From: an uncultured Clostridia bacterium
GTDB taxonomy: Bacteria > Bacillota > Clostridia > UBA1381
Length of the DNA: 64,000 bases
Direction: 5' to 3'
Assembly (NCBI GenBank): GCA_947623955.1
Contig: CANQIP010000006.1
Coordinates: forward strand, 1 to 64,000
In this document: piece by piece, positions 52,948 through 59,728 of the stretch
How the letters are laid out: the number at the start of each line of letters is the position of its first letter
How positions within the stretch are numbered: the first letter of the stretch is position 1
Translations under genes and position numbers: made by a program
Notes under the pieces: model-generated
What the model was told of the DNA's origin: nothing
What the model saw: only the letters and a program-made list of their open reading frames with translations
The model's database searches: none

Positions 52948-52981
52948 TGCGGACAATCTGCGTTTTTCGGAAATTTGCATA
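52948..52981. repeat. 34-bp direct repeat, copy 1
   Basis: Begins TGCGGACAATCTGCG and ends AAATTTGCATA; identical over 34 bases to 55086-55119, same orientation. The pair encloses the GntR-ABC cassette. Confidence 0.9.
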
Positions 52982-52996
52982 ATACAGCTGCAAAGC

Positions 52997-53031
52997 AAAA
53001 AGACACATCGACTCAAATCGCGTGTCTTTTT
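52997..53031. terminator. Terminator of the ABC cassette (possibly bidirectional)
   Basis: AAAAGACAC / GTGTCTTTT stem with T-runs on both sides, 20 bases beyond the permease stop. Confidence 0.75.
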
Positions 53032-53050
53032 ATCGGTACGATCGCCAAAT

Positions 53051-53746
53051 TCAATTACCTTCCCTGTGTCTGAGATAGAGCAGATTTGTGAGGTAAAACA
53101 ATACAGCCATTATAAGGCATATTAAAATATGAATAATGGCCGGACGCGCAAACATCGTTTTCTCAAAGAAAAACATTTCCGCACCGCGCAGAACAGGTAT
53201 GGGTGTGAACACGCTAACCACCGCCGCAATTAGGATATCCGCCGCCCAGCCGTACCACTTTGTCTGCATAAATGCCAGCGTGTGTACCGTCGCCTGTATC
53301 AGAAGGATAAACGTGAGCTGCGAAAAGAATGTGTCAAAAATGCTCGTGTTCCAGCCAAAAATATCTATTATACCGTAAAAATTATATCCGATTTTGTTTA
53401 ACGGAATATCAACAAAATAATACGCCAGTGTGCCGACAATACTTATAATCAGTGCAAAAATAACGTAGTTTAACGCACATGCCGAAAAAAATGTCTTTTT
53501 TTTCACGCCGATATTCATCAGCTTACCGTAATTTACTGTCGCAATCAAAACGGGAGCAATCAAAGGAATTATGTAAAGCATGCTGTACGGGGATATGGTA
53601 AAAATATCTTTTGACCCCATCACCGTGTCGACAAACAAATCCACTATCATAGCAATGACGCATATTCCGGCGGCAAGATACGCAATCCATGTAGTATAGC
53701 GAAAATTAACCCATGAAACGGCAAAATACTTTTTCTGCTTATTCAT
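53051..53746 (-). CDS. ABC transporter permease (YtrC/D-like)
   Basis: 231 residues with six membrane helices, the small permease of GntR-linked ABC cassettes. No family motif is strong enough to name a substrate. It overlaps the ATPase gene by 8 bases. Homologous systems respond to cell-wall antibiotics. Confidence 0.82.
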   Translation of the reverse strand: MNKQKKYFAVSWVNFRYTTWIAYLAAGICVIAMIVDLFVDTVMGSKDIFTISPYSMLYIIPLIAPVLIATVNYGKLMNIGVKKKTFFSACALNYVIFALIISIVGTLAYYFVDIPLNKIGYNFYGIIDIFGWNTSIFDTFFSQLTFILLIQATVHTLAFMQTKWYGWAADILIAAVVSVFTPIPVLRGAEMFFFEKTMFARPAIIHILICLIMAVLFYLTNLLYLRHREGN

Positions 53747-54584
53747 TTTTATCCCCTCCCACCATTTTTATAAACAGTTCCTGTAATGACATATCGGTAA
53801 TCTCCGCGTCGGCAGGGTTCTCAATCCTGTCGTCGTAAACATACGCAGTCATATATTTCCCTATATTCTCCGTATCGAGCACATTGAGCCGCTCTGACGT
53901 TCTTTGCACCGCCTCTTTAATTCCCGTAATCTTATATGCTTTTTCCGTTATGCTGTTTATATCCTCGTTCATGACCGGTTTCCCGTTGTCAATCATAATT
54001 ATTTGACCGCACACCGACGCAATTTCATCAACCAAATGCGTGGAAACGATAATAATTCTCGGATGTTCCGTAAAACTCTCGTAAAGCAATTCATAAAATT
54101 CCTTGCGCATAACCGCGTCAAATCCGAGAACGGGTTCGTCGAGAAGGATAATGTCGGCGTTGCTCGCAAGCGAAATAACGGTGGTGATCATCGTCTTTGT
54201 TCCGAAGGACAGCGTGTTATACTTCTTGCTTTTGTCAAGCCTGAACTTCTCAATCATCCGCATCGCAAATTTCATATCAAAATCAGTGTCAACATCAGCC
54301 GCAAACTCAATGAGTTTTTTGATCCGCATGTTGAACTGTGGTTTAGCAGCTTCGATATATCGCACGTTTTCCGGCATATTGAGTGCGCTCACCCTCGCTC
54401 CCGCAACATATATTTCTCCCTCGCTCGCGGACAGCTTTCCCGCAAGCAGTTTCATTAAGGTGGTCTTTCCGGCTCCGTTTCTCCCCAGCAGACAGTAAAT
54501 CTTTTTATCGCGCAGATTTATCGTTAAATTATTGATTGCCGTACAGTCTCCGTAGCGCTTTGTAACATTTGAAAATTTAATCAT
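53739..54584 (-). CDS. ABC transporter ATP-binding protein
   Basis: 281 residues. Walker A LLGRNGAGKTTLMK, Walker B IILLDEPVLGFDA, H-loop IIIVSTHLVDE. The signature loop reads TLSFGTKTM, not LSGGQ, a degeneration typical of YtrB/EcsA-like subfamilies. It overlaps both neighbours by 8 bases, a tight GntR-ATPase-permease operon. The lower G+C than the neighbours suggests acquisition. Confidence 0.93.
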   Translation of the reverse strand: MIKFSNVTKRYGDCTAINNLTINLRDKKIYCLLGRNGAGKTTLMKLLAGKLSASEGEIYVAGARVSALNMPENVRYIEAAKPQFNMRIKKLIEFAADVDTDFDMKFAMRMIEKFRLDKSKKYNTLSFGTKTMITTVISLASNADIILLDEPVLGFDAVMRKEFYELLYESFTEHPRIIIVSTHLVDEIASVCGQIIMIDNGKPVMNEDINSITEKAYKITGIKEAVQRTSERLNVLDTENIGKYMTAYVYDDRIENPADAEITDMSLQELFIKMVGGDKNE

Positions 54585-54948
54585 AATCCCTCACCTCTGA
54601 AATAATTTTTAAAAGATCTTGTTTTTTGATATTAAGTTTTTTTGCCTCTGTTATGATTTCCGAAACGGAATTTTCATAAAAACGCTTCGTTCTTTCGGCA
54701 ATAATCATATCCTTTGCACCTTCTGCCACACACATTCCGATACCTCTTTTCTTGTAGACAATACCCTCATCTTGCAAAAGGCTGACGCTTTTCATCGCGG
54801 TAGCCGGATTTACCGAATACAGCTTTGCTATCTGCGTTGTTGATATTATAAGCTCGTTGGCGGAATACACGCCACACATAATATCGTCCTTAATGTTTTC
54901 TTTGATTTGGATAAAAATTGGCGCGGCAGTATTATTAACTGTCAACAA
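54577..54948 (-). CDS. GntR family regulator, YtrA subfamily
   Basis: 123 residues: winged helix (PIFIQIKENIKDDIMCGVYS, then TQIAKLYSVNPATAMKSVSL) with a short C-terminal helical dimerisation region, the YtrA build. It starts the operon. A 40-bp palindrome at 54964-55003 just upstream is its probable operator, so it should repress itself and the transporter until a wall-active compound is present. Confidence 0.93.
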   Translation of the reverse strand: MLTVNNTAAPIFIQIKENIKDDIMCGVYSANELIISTTQIAKLYSVNPATAMKSVSLLQDEGIVYKKRGIGMCVAEGAKDMIIAERTKRFYENSVSEIITEAKKLNIKKQDLLKIISEVRDYD

Positions 54949-54963
54949 TTCTTCCTCCTTCCA

Positions 54964-55031
54964 TGTTATTAGGTTATTTAGTCAACTAATTAACCTAATA
55001 ACATTGTACACAATCATATGATTTATGTCAA
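54964..55031 (-). promoter_or_regulatory. GntR/ABC promoter with 40-bp operator palindrome
   Basis: On the minus strand TTGACA (55026-55031), 17-bp spacer, TACAAT (55003-55008). Immediately downstream, TGTTATTAGGTTA (54964-54976) and TAACCTAATAACA (54991-55003) are perfect 13-bp arms; the centre TTAGT-CA-ACTAA is also palindromic. The operator covers +1 to about +40. Confidence 0.85.
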
Positions 55032-55085
55032 GATAAATTTTTGAAATTTACCAATATATAACGTCCGACGTGCGAATGTTTTTTT

Positions 55086-55119
55086 TGCGGACAATCTGCG
55101 TTTTTCGGAAATTTGCATA
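55086..55119. repeat. 34-bp direct repeat, copy 2
   Basis: Identical to 52948-52981. Lies 36 bases before the start of the cysteine-rich peptide gene and may contain part of its promoter (GCATAGTATA follows). Confidence 0.9.
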
Positions 55120-55155
55120 GTATATACTACAAAACCTTGAAAGGAGGACCTTGAA

Positions 55156-55278
55156 ATGAATTGTAACAATCACTGCGGATTTGATTTTGATATGATTTTG
55201 TGGGTTCTTATCATCATCATTATCGTAAGCTTTACATGCGGCTGTAACGGCTGCGGCGGCTGCAACGGCTGCAACTGA
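55156..55278 (+). CDS. Cysteine-rich 40-residue membrane peptide
   Basis: 40 residues: N-terminal MNCNNHCGFDFD, a helix of mainly Ile, Leu and Val (residues 13-25), then a tail CGCNGCGGCNGCN. Nine cysteines in all, seven of them behind the helix and spaced C-x-C-x2-C-x2-C-x2-C. AAAGGAGGA lies just before the start codon and a terminator follows, so it looks like a real gene. Similar small high-cysteine peptides are annotated in gut Clostridia ('chorion class' by chance match). A metal- or coat-related role near spo0A would be speculation. Confidence 0.75.
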   Translation: MNCNNHCGFDFDMILWVLIIIIIVSFTCGCNGCGGCNGCN

Positions 55279-55287
55279 TTAAGCCAT

Positions 55288-55312
55288 GACCGCCCCGCGG
55301 GGCGGTCTTTTT
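55288..55312 (+). terminator. Terminator of the cysteine-rich peptide gene
   Basis: GACCGCCCC / GGGGCGGTC stem over a GCG-rich centre, then six T. Confidence 0.9.
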
Positions 55313-55365
55313 TATGTCAGCTTTTTTACAATTTTAACTTTTTTCCCAATTTTTTTGAAAAAGAC

Positions 55366-55394
55366 TTGATTTTATTTCCAGAATATGGTAATAT
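55366..55394 (+). promoter_or_regulatory. Promoter of spo0A
   Basis: TTGATT (55366-55371), 17-bp spacer, TAATAT (55389-55394), 54 bases before the ATG. The palindrome ATGGAAAATATTTCCAT (55404-55420) covers the transcribed leader and could be an operator. No clear 0A box was seen. Confidence 0.6.
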
Positions 55395-55448
55395 TATCCC
55401 GAAATGGAAAATATTTCCATTTTTGTATGCAAATAGGAGGAAAGAGTT

Positions 55449-56240
55449 ATGAATAACAAAATATCAATTCTTGTAGCGGATGACAACAAAGACGTAAGGG
55501 AGGAGCTTTGCTCGTACATAACGGCTCAGCCGGATATGCGCCTCGCGGCGGAGGCGGCTGACGGTGAGGAGGCGTATGAGATGATACTCGAAACGCGTCC
55601 CGACGTGGTTATCCTTGACCTTATCATGCCAAGGCTTGACGGAGTGGGCGTTCTCAAAAAGCTCGGCTCGTCACCGCTGCCGAAACGTCCGAAAATAATA
55701 ATCTACTCCGCGTCGTCGGTGGCTATCAATATGGCTGCCACGGTTACGCCGTCGGCGGACTATTGCCTGTTAAAACCGCAAAGCCCCGAGCGCGTATGCG
55801 AGGCGGCGCGCGACCTTACCGCGTCGGTCATCGTGTCAAAGATACCCGTCGCGGCAAAGCTTACCGCCGCTGCCGAATCAAGGAACGAGCCCGCCGACCT
55901 TGAAACAGTCGTTACCGATTTTATACACGAGCTCGGCGTTCCCGCGCATATTAAGGGCTACCAGTATATCCGCAGCGCGATTATGATGGTTGTGGAAAAT
56001 ATGGATTTGCTTAATTTTATCACGAAACAGCTATACCCCGAAATCGCGAAGGCTTACGGCACTACGGCGAGCCGCGTCGAGAGAGCGATAAGACATTCGA
56101 TCGAGGTTGCGTGGAGCCGCGGTAAGCCTGAGGTTATGAACGAGATTTTTGGTTACACCATTCACACCGGCAAGGGTAAACCGACAAATTCGGAGTTTAT
56201 AGCCATGGTCGCCGACAGAATACGCCTAACGCTGAAGTGA
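55449..56240 (+). CDS. spo0A: Stage 0 sporulation protein A
   Basis: Master regulator of sporulation, 263 residues. Receiver domain with [15 protein letters not shown] and the phospho-Asp in [13 protein letters not shown], a hinge, then the Spo0A effector domain: [40 protein letters not shown] (recognition helix region), [15 protein letters not shown]. spoIVB, its usual upstream neighbour in Firmicutes, is missing here. Strong AGGAGG before the start. Confidence 0.97.
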   Translation: MNNKISILVADDNKDVREELCSYITAQPDMRLAAEAADGEEAYEMILETRPDVVILDLIMPRLDGVGVLKKLGSSPLPKRPKIIIYSASSVAINMAATVTPSADYCLLKPQSPERVCEAARDLTASVIVSKIPVAAKLTAAAESRNEPADLETVVTDFIHELGVPAHIKGYQYIRSAIMMVVENMDLLNFITKQLYPEIAKAYGTTASRVERAIRHSIEVAWSRGKPEVMNEIFGYTIHTGKGKPTNSEFIAMVADRIRLTLK

Positions 56241-56275
56241 CGCGGTTGTTTTAAAAATCCGTAAAGAACGGTTTA

Positions 56276-56304
56276 TTGAAACGTAACATTATTTATGATA
56301 AAAT
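56276..56304 (+). promoter_or_regulatory. Promoter of the toxin-like mRNA
   Basis: TTGAAA (56276-56281), 17-bp spacer, TAAAAT (56299-56304). Start would be near 56311, at the foot of a 9-bp perfect hairpin (TCCGCCGCA / TGCGGCGGA, 56308-56329) at the mRNA 5' end. Confidence 0.75.
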
Positions 56305-56356
56305 ATATCCGCCGCAAGATTGCGGCGGATAACAGGAGCGGCGGCGACTGTTCCGA

Positions 56357-56377
56357 CACCTCTACAGATAGGAGGTG
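56357..56377 (+). promoter_or_regulatory. Hairpin hiding the Shine-Dalgarno site
   Basis: CACCTC (56357-56362) pairs with GAGGTG (56372-56377) inside AGGAGGTG, the ribosome site of the 24-residue peptide. Such leader pairing is a hallmark of type I toxin mRNAs. Confidence 0.7.
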
Positions 56378-56383
56378 CTTTTT

Positions 56384-56458
56384 ATGGATTTTAATATTTT
56401 ACTTAACCTGATTGAATTACTTATAATATACGAAATTATTAAAAGCATAAGAAAATAG
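56384..56458 (+). CDS. Small hydrophobic peptide, probable type I toxin
   Basis: 24 residues: MDFNILLNLIELLIIYEII (an unbroken Leu/Ile helix) ending in KSIRK, the Lys/Arg tail usual in membrane-acting type I toxins. AGGAGGTG lies six bases before the ATG, but is sequestered in a hairpin. It has its own promoter, a 5' hairpin and a terminator that overlaps the stop codon, and an antisense RNA gene converges on its end. No known family was recognised (it does not match Fst, TxpA or the putative holin-like toxin). The assignment is by architecture. Confidence 0.65.
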   Translation: MDFNILLNLIELLIIYEIIKSIRK

Positions 56459-56530
56459 TCGCCCCGCCTGCCATGGAGCGACTATTCATTTAGTTTTACC
56501 ATCGCGGAACGGTCAAAACCGCTCTTTGTT
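56440..56530 (-). ncRNA. Probable antisense RNA (antitoxin) to the 24-residue peptide gene
   Basis: Minus strand, starting near 56530 from its own consensus promoter and ending at a hairpin (AATAGTCGC / GCGACTATT, then TTTTCTTAT) inside the 3' end of the peptide gene. It covers the last codons, the stop and the shared terminator of the toxin-like mRNA, giving at least 35-50 bp of overlap. It contains an internal hairpin AGCGGT-TTTG-ACCGTT. This is the layout of txpA/RatA and bsrG/SR4. Confidence 0.6.
56454..56486. terminator. Bidirectional terminator shared by toxin mRNA and antisense RNA
   Basis: AATAGTCGC (56454-56462) / GCGACTATT (56478-56486). T-run is better on the minus side (TTTTCTTAT); on the plus side ATTCATTTAGTTTT follows. 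Confidence 0.8.
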
Positions 56531-56536
56531 ATCTTT

Positions 56537-56565
56537 AATATATCATGTTTTGTTCGTTTTGTCAA
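56537..56565 (-). promoter_or_regulatory. Promoter of the antisense RNA
   Basis: On the minus strand TTGACA (56560-56565), 17-bp spacer, TATATT (56537-56542). It lies just after the pyruvyl transferase stop and no gene start follows on the minus strand. Confidence 0.75.
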
Positions 56566-57539
56566 TTATTTTCTTCAAGATATTCCTTAAATTTACCGAT
56601 ATGCTCCGACGCGGCTTTGACCACATCGTCGCCCACTTTAAAATCCGTCGGGTTTAGCAGCGCGTCCGTCACCTCTTGCACGGGCAGACTGCCCGATTTG
56701 TATATTTTGCTTGTCACGCCCGTCTCGCGCAGTGCGTCCTCCGTTTTTTGTGAATACGATACGGCTGTGAACGGTACGCCCATACGCGCGGCGAGTACCG
56801 ACGCGTGCAGACGCACGCCGAGTATCGCGGCACAGCGTTTCATCGCGCAAAGCATACCGCTTATCGTTTCATATTGTATAATGTCGGCTTTGTCACCTGT
56901 GCGCATCGTTTCCTTTACGCGTTTCGCGGCGAGAATGTCGTTTTCCATACCGCCGTCAAAGCACAAAATAAGCGTTTTGCCGCCCGTTGCCGCGATATAA
57001 CGGTCGGCAATCTCCGCAAGCGCGTCACAGTCAGCCGTACCGCGCACCGCTATTCCGAGCAGGTTTTCCCTCTTTACATCGGGTATCATATCGTCAGGCA
57101 GCGAAAACACAATATCGGGTCGGCATACCGCGTTTTTTTCGGGAAAATACCTGTTCATGTATTCGAGCGACCGCGCATCGCGCACCGTCACAAAATCAAA
57201 CCGCGACAGGTGCTTTTTCACAGCCGCCTCGCCTATTGCGTTAGCGAACGGCCCTATATTGCAGCTTATCACGGCGCGTCTCGGCGCGTATTTTTCCTCG
57301 CGGCAAGCGTCGCGCAAACGGTACGCCGCGCCCAATGTGTTATATATCACAAAGCCCGAGCCCGTCACCTTTAAATAAACGTCAAAACCGCTTTTCGCCT
57401 GTGTGTACCGTACATTTTCAATATCTATTTCACGCGACGAAACATAAAGCTCATGTTCCTCAAGTCCGCGTGCGGCGAGCGTAAGCATTAAATCGTCGCC
57501 GAAATTACGGTCAAAATAGCCGTCGAGAAGTATTTTCAT
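56562..57539 (-). CDS. Polysaccharide pyruvyl transferase family protein
   Basis: 325 residues with the PF04230 fold: MKILLDGYFDRNFGDDLML at the N-terminus (G-D-D motif), the central ISCNIGPFANAIGE and FVTVRDARSLEYM, and the C-terminal ILGVRLHASVLAARMGVPFTA. The C-terminal R-L-H is the usual PEP-binding signature. It adds pyruvyl groups to a surface polymer. It overlaps the upstream GT2 gene by ATGA-like 4 bases. Confidence 0.9.
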   Translation of the reverse strand: MKILLDGYFDRNFGDDLMLTLAARGLEEHELYVSSREIDIENVRYTQAKSGFDVYLKVTGSGFVIYNTLGAAYRLRDACREEKYAPRRAVISCNIGPFANAIGEAAVKKHLSRFDFVTVRDARSLEYMNRYFPEKNAVCRPDIVFSLPDDMIPDVKRENLLGIAVRGTADCDALAEIADRYIAATGGKTLILCFDGGMENDILAAKRVKETMRTGDKADIIQYETISGMLCAMKRCAAILGVRLHASVLAARMGVPFTAVSYSQKTEDALRETGVTSKIYKSGSLPVQEVTDALLNPTDFKVGDDVVKAASEHIGKFKEYLEENN

Positions 57540-58483
57540 TTTTGCCCCCTCCCGCCGTACAGCTTAACCAATTTCACTTTGACGCCAAGCGGCGCGTAAA
57601 GCAGCACGGCAAGAAACAGCCGACGCTTTACGCCGCACCCGCGCTTTAACGCCGTCTTTAAATACCCCTTAAACTCGCCGCCCGCGAGCATATCCCTTGC
57701 CGCCGCGCAGTCAGCCGCGCTGTACGAAAGCACCATCGCCGCAGTGTACGCAGCCGCGCCTTTCATATCGTCCGGCGCGTCCGCTATGTAATCACGGAAC
57801 AGCAAACGAAGTCCCGCGAGACGCTCGTCCGCGTTTTTGTGAAGGTGGCTCGTCTCGCTCTGATAATAGAGGTAAAGCGGGTCGGCGATAAATGTCACGC
57901 GCCTTACGCGGCTTATAAGCTCCAGATTAAACAGCAAATCCTCGGAAAAATATTTTTTAGTGTCCCCGAAACGCAGCGTACCGACCGTTTCCCTTTTTAT
58001 CAGCTTGTTGCACACCTCGTAGCTGTGGCGGCACGTCGCGAAATATTTATCGGCGTACGCGCCACGGTCGGTTATCTCAACTGTTTCGTCGAGCAGCGGC
58101 AGCTGCACCCTGCAGCCGTCGGGATAAATGTCGAATATGTTGCACTGCACAACGTCCGCGTCATTACTCTTTGCCGCCGCGTACATTTTTTCGAGCATAT
58201 CCTTTTCAATCTCGTCGTCCGCGTCAATGAACGCGTAATACTCCCCCGACGACGCGTCCATACCCGTATTTCGGGCGTAACCCTGACCGCCGTTAGGCAC
58301 GGTAAAAAGGCGGATACGGCTATCGCCTTGCGCCGTCACAATATCCGCCGTGCCGTCGGTCGAGCCGTCGTTTACAACGATTATCTCGATATCCGCGAGC
58401 GTCTGCGCCGTCACGCTGTCAAGGCAGCGTTTTATCGTTTTCTCGCCGTTGTACACGGGTATTATAACGCTCACCTTTGCCAT
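57536..58483 (-). CDS. GT2 family glycosyltransferase
   Basis: 315 residues, GT-A fold: VSVIIPVYNGEKTIKRCLDS, VVNDGSTDGT, FIDADDEIEKDM. No membrane helix. The 13-bp repeat TTTTAGTGTCCCC lies within it (57955-57967), coding for GDTKK. It precedes and overlaps the pyruvyl transferase gene. Confidence 0.94.
   Translation of the reverse strand: MAKVSVIIPVYNGEKTIKRCLDSVTAQTLADIEIIVVNDGSTDGTADIVTAQGDSRIRLFTVPNGGQGYARNTGMDASSGEYYAFIDADDEIEKDMLEKMYAAAKSNDADVVQCNIFDIYPDGCRVQLPLLDETVEITDRGAYADKYFATCRHSYEVCNKLIKRETVGTLRFGDTKKYFSEDLLFNLELISRVRRVTFIADPLYLYYQSETSHLHKNADERLAGLRLLFRDYIADAPDDMKGAAAYTAAMVLSYSAADCAAARDMLAGGEFKGYLKTALKRGCGVKRRLFLAVLLYAPLGVKVKLVKLYGGRGQK
57955..57967. repeat. 13-bp repeat TTTTAGTGTCCCC, copy in GT2 gene
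   Basis: Exact copy of the word that recurs at 62032-62094 and 63275-63336. Confidence 0.85.
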
Positions 58484-58514
58484 ACCTTCCGCCTCCTTTA
58501 CATCATCTGGTTTT

Positions 58515-58543
58515 ATTTTACCATTTCACGGCGTGAAATTCAA
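58515..58543 (-). promoter_or_regulatory. GT2/pyruvyl transferase promoter with operator in spacer
   Basis: On the minus strand TTGAAT (58538-58543), 17-bp spacer, TAAAAT (58515-58520). The perfect palindrome TTTCACG-G-CGTGAAA (58524-58538) fills the spacer. Confidence 0.7.
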
Positions 58544-58560
58544 TACGCAGTAGCGAAAAA

Positions 58561-58601
58561 TTCGCGGTCTCACCGTGAAATAATCACGGTCTTACCGCGA
58601 A
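58561..58601. promoter_or_regulatory. Nested dyad in divergent promoter region
   Basis: TTCGCGGT (58561-58568) / ACCGCGAA (58594-58601) enclose ACCGTGA (58572-58578) / TCACGGT (58584-58590). Half-site TCACGG also occurs in the operator at 58524-58538. GCGGTCTTA is repeated a third time at 58608. Confidence 0.6.
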
Positions 58602-58616
58602 CTTTTTGCGGTCTTA

Positions 58617-58645
58617 TTGACTGGTACCGAAGTTTATGATATACT
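58617..58645 (+). promoter_or_regulatory. Promoter of the GT2-flippase pair
   Basis: TTGACT (58617-58622), 17-bp spacer, TATACT (58640-58645), directly after the nested dyads. Confidence 0.7.
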
Positions 58646-58681
58646 TTATTGTGGATAATTATGCTAAAGGAGGACGCGCAA

Positions 58682-59728
58682 ATGGAAGTCATGCTCAGTA
58701 TCATCGTGCCCGTATACAACGTGTGCGACTATCTCAAAGACTGCATTGACAGCATTCTTGCGCAGTCCTTTACCGATTTTGAGCTTATTCTCGTCGACGA
58801 CGGCTCGACCGACGGCAGCGGTGAAATCTGCGACGAATACGTAAAGCGTGACAGCCGCATAAAAGTCATACACAAGGAAAACGGAGGCGTCGTAAGCGCG
58901 CGTAAGGCGGGCGTCGCGGCGGCGGAGGGGTTGTACGTCGGTTATGTTGACGGCGACGACTGGATAGAACAGGATATGTACGAAAAAATGGTGCATTACA
59001 TGAAAGAGTACGACTGCGACCTCGTAATGTGTGATATTGTGCATGAAAGCAAGGCTCTGCCACTCTCGTCGGGCGGCACGCGCACAGACCTTGACGGCGG
59101 GTATTACGATTATGAAAAGCTTAAAGAAAAGATTTTCCCGAATATGATTTATGCGGGACAGTTTTACGAGTTCGGCGTTTACCCCGTTATATGGAACAAA
59201 CTCTATAAGCGGGAAAAGCTTATAAAGCACCAATCGGCTGTGGACGTTCGGATCAAAACCGGCGAGGACGCGGCGTGCGTGTACCCGTATCTGTTCGACT
59301 GCAAAAGCTTTTACTTTATAAAGGATATGTCTCTTTACCATTACCGCCGTTCGGAAAATTCCATGACGTCGGCTTACGACAGCGCGTATTTTGAGCGATT
59401 TAAAGCCCTCTACAATTTCTTTTCAAGGTCGGATATTGCATCGTCGCCTTACGCGAAACAGCTTGACTACTATTATTCATACCTCGTAAAAACGAGCGTA
59501 AGCAATACCCTTAAACCGAACAGTTCGCTTACGTTCCGCGAAAAGCTCGGCAACATACGCGAAATATGCGGCTTTATGCGGCGCGAGGGTTTTGCGGACG
59601 ACCTCGATATTTCCGAGTTCCACCACAGACTGTACTTTAACCTTTTGAAACGTTCAAAGCCGCTGCTGCTCGTTATCTGTATATATATAACAAAGTTTGT
59701 GCAAAGACTGTGCGGGAGGAGAAGATGA
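58682..59728 (+). CDS. GT2 family glycosyltransferase
   Basis: 348 residues from the ATG at 58682 (AAAGGAGG eight bases before). GT-A fold: LSIIVPVYNVCDYLKDCIDS, LVDDGSTDGSGEICDEY, GYVDGDDWIEQDMYEKM. A hydrophobic helix near the C-terminus (LLLVICIYITKFV) may bind the membrane. Overlaps the flippase gene start (ATGA). Confidence 0.94.
   Translation: MEVMLSIIVPVYNVCDYLKDCIDSILAQSFTDFELILVDDGSTDGSGEICDEYVKRDSRIKVIHKENGGVVSARKAGVAAAEGLYVGYVDGDDWIEQDMYEKMVHYMKEYDCDLVMCDIVHESKALPLSSGGTRTDLDGGYYDYEKLKEKIFPNMIYAGQFYEFGVYPVIWNKLYKREKLIKHQSAVDVRIKTGEDAACVYPYLFDCKSFYFIKDMSLYHYRRSENSMTSAYDSAYFERFKALYNFFSRSDIASSPYAKQLDYYYSYLVKTSVSNTLKPNSSLTFREKLGNIREICGFMRREGFADDLDISEFHHRLYFNLLKRSKPLLLVICIYITKFVQRLCGRRR

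Noticed and set aside
55086-55130. 34-bp repeat as a sigma-K or sigma-E promoter.
   Set aside because: CATAGTATA fits a -10 in copy 2, but no matching -35 is at the right distance and copy 1 lacks the same -10.
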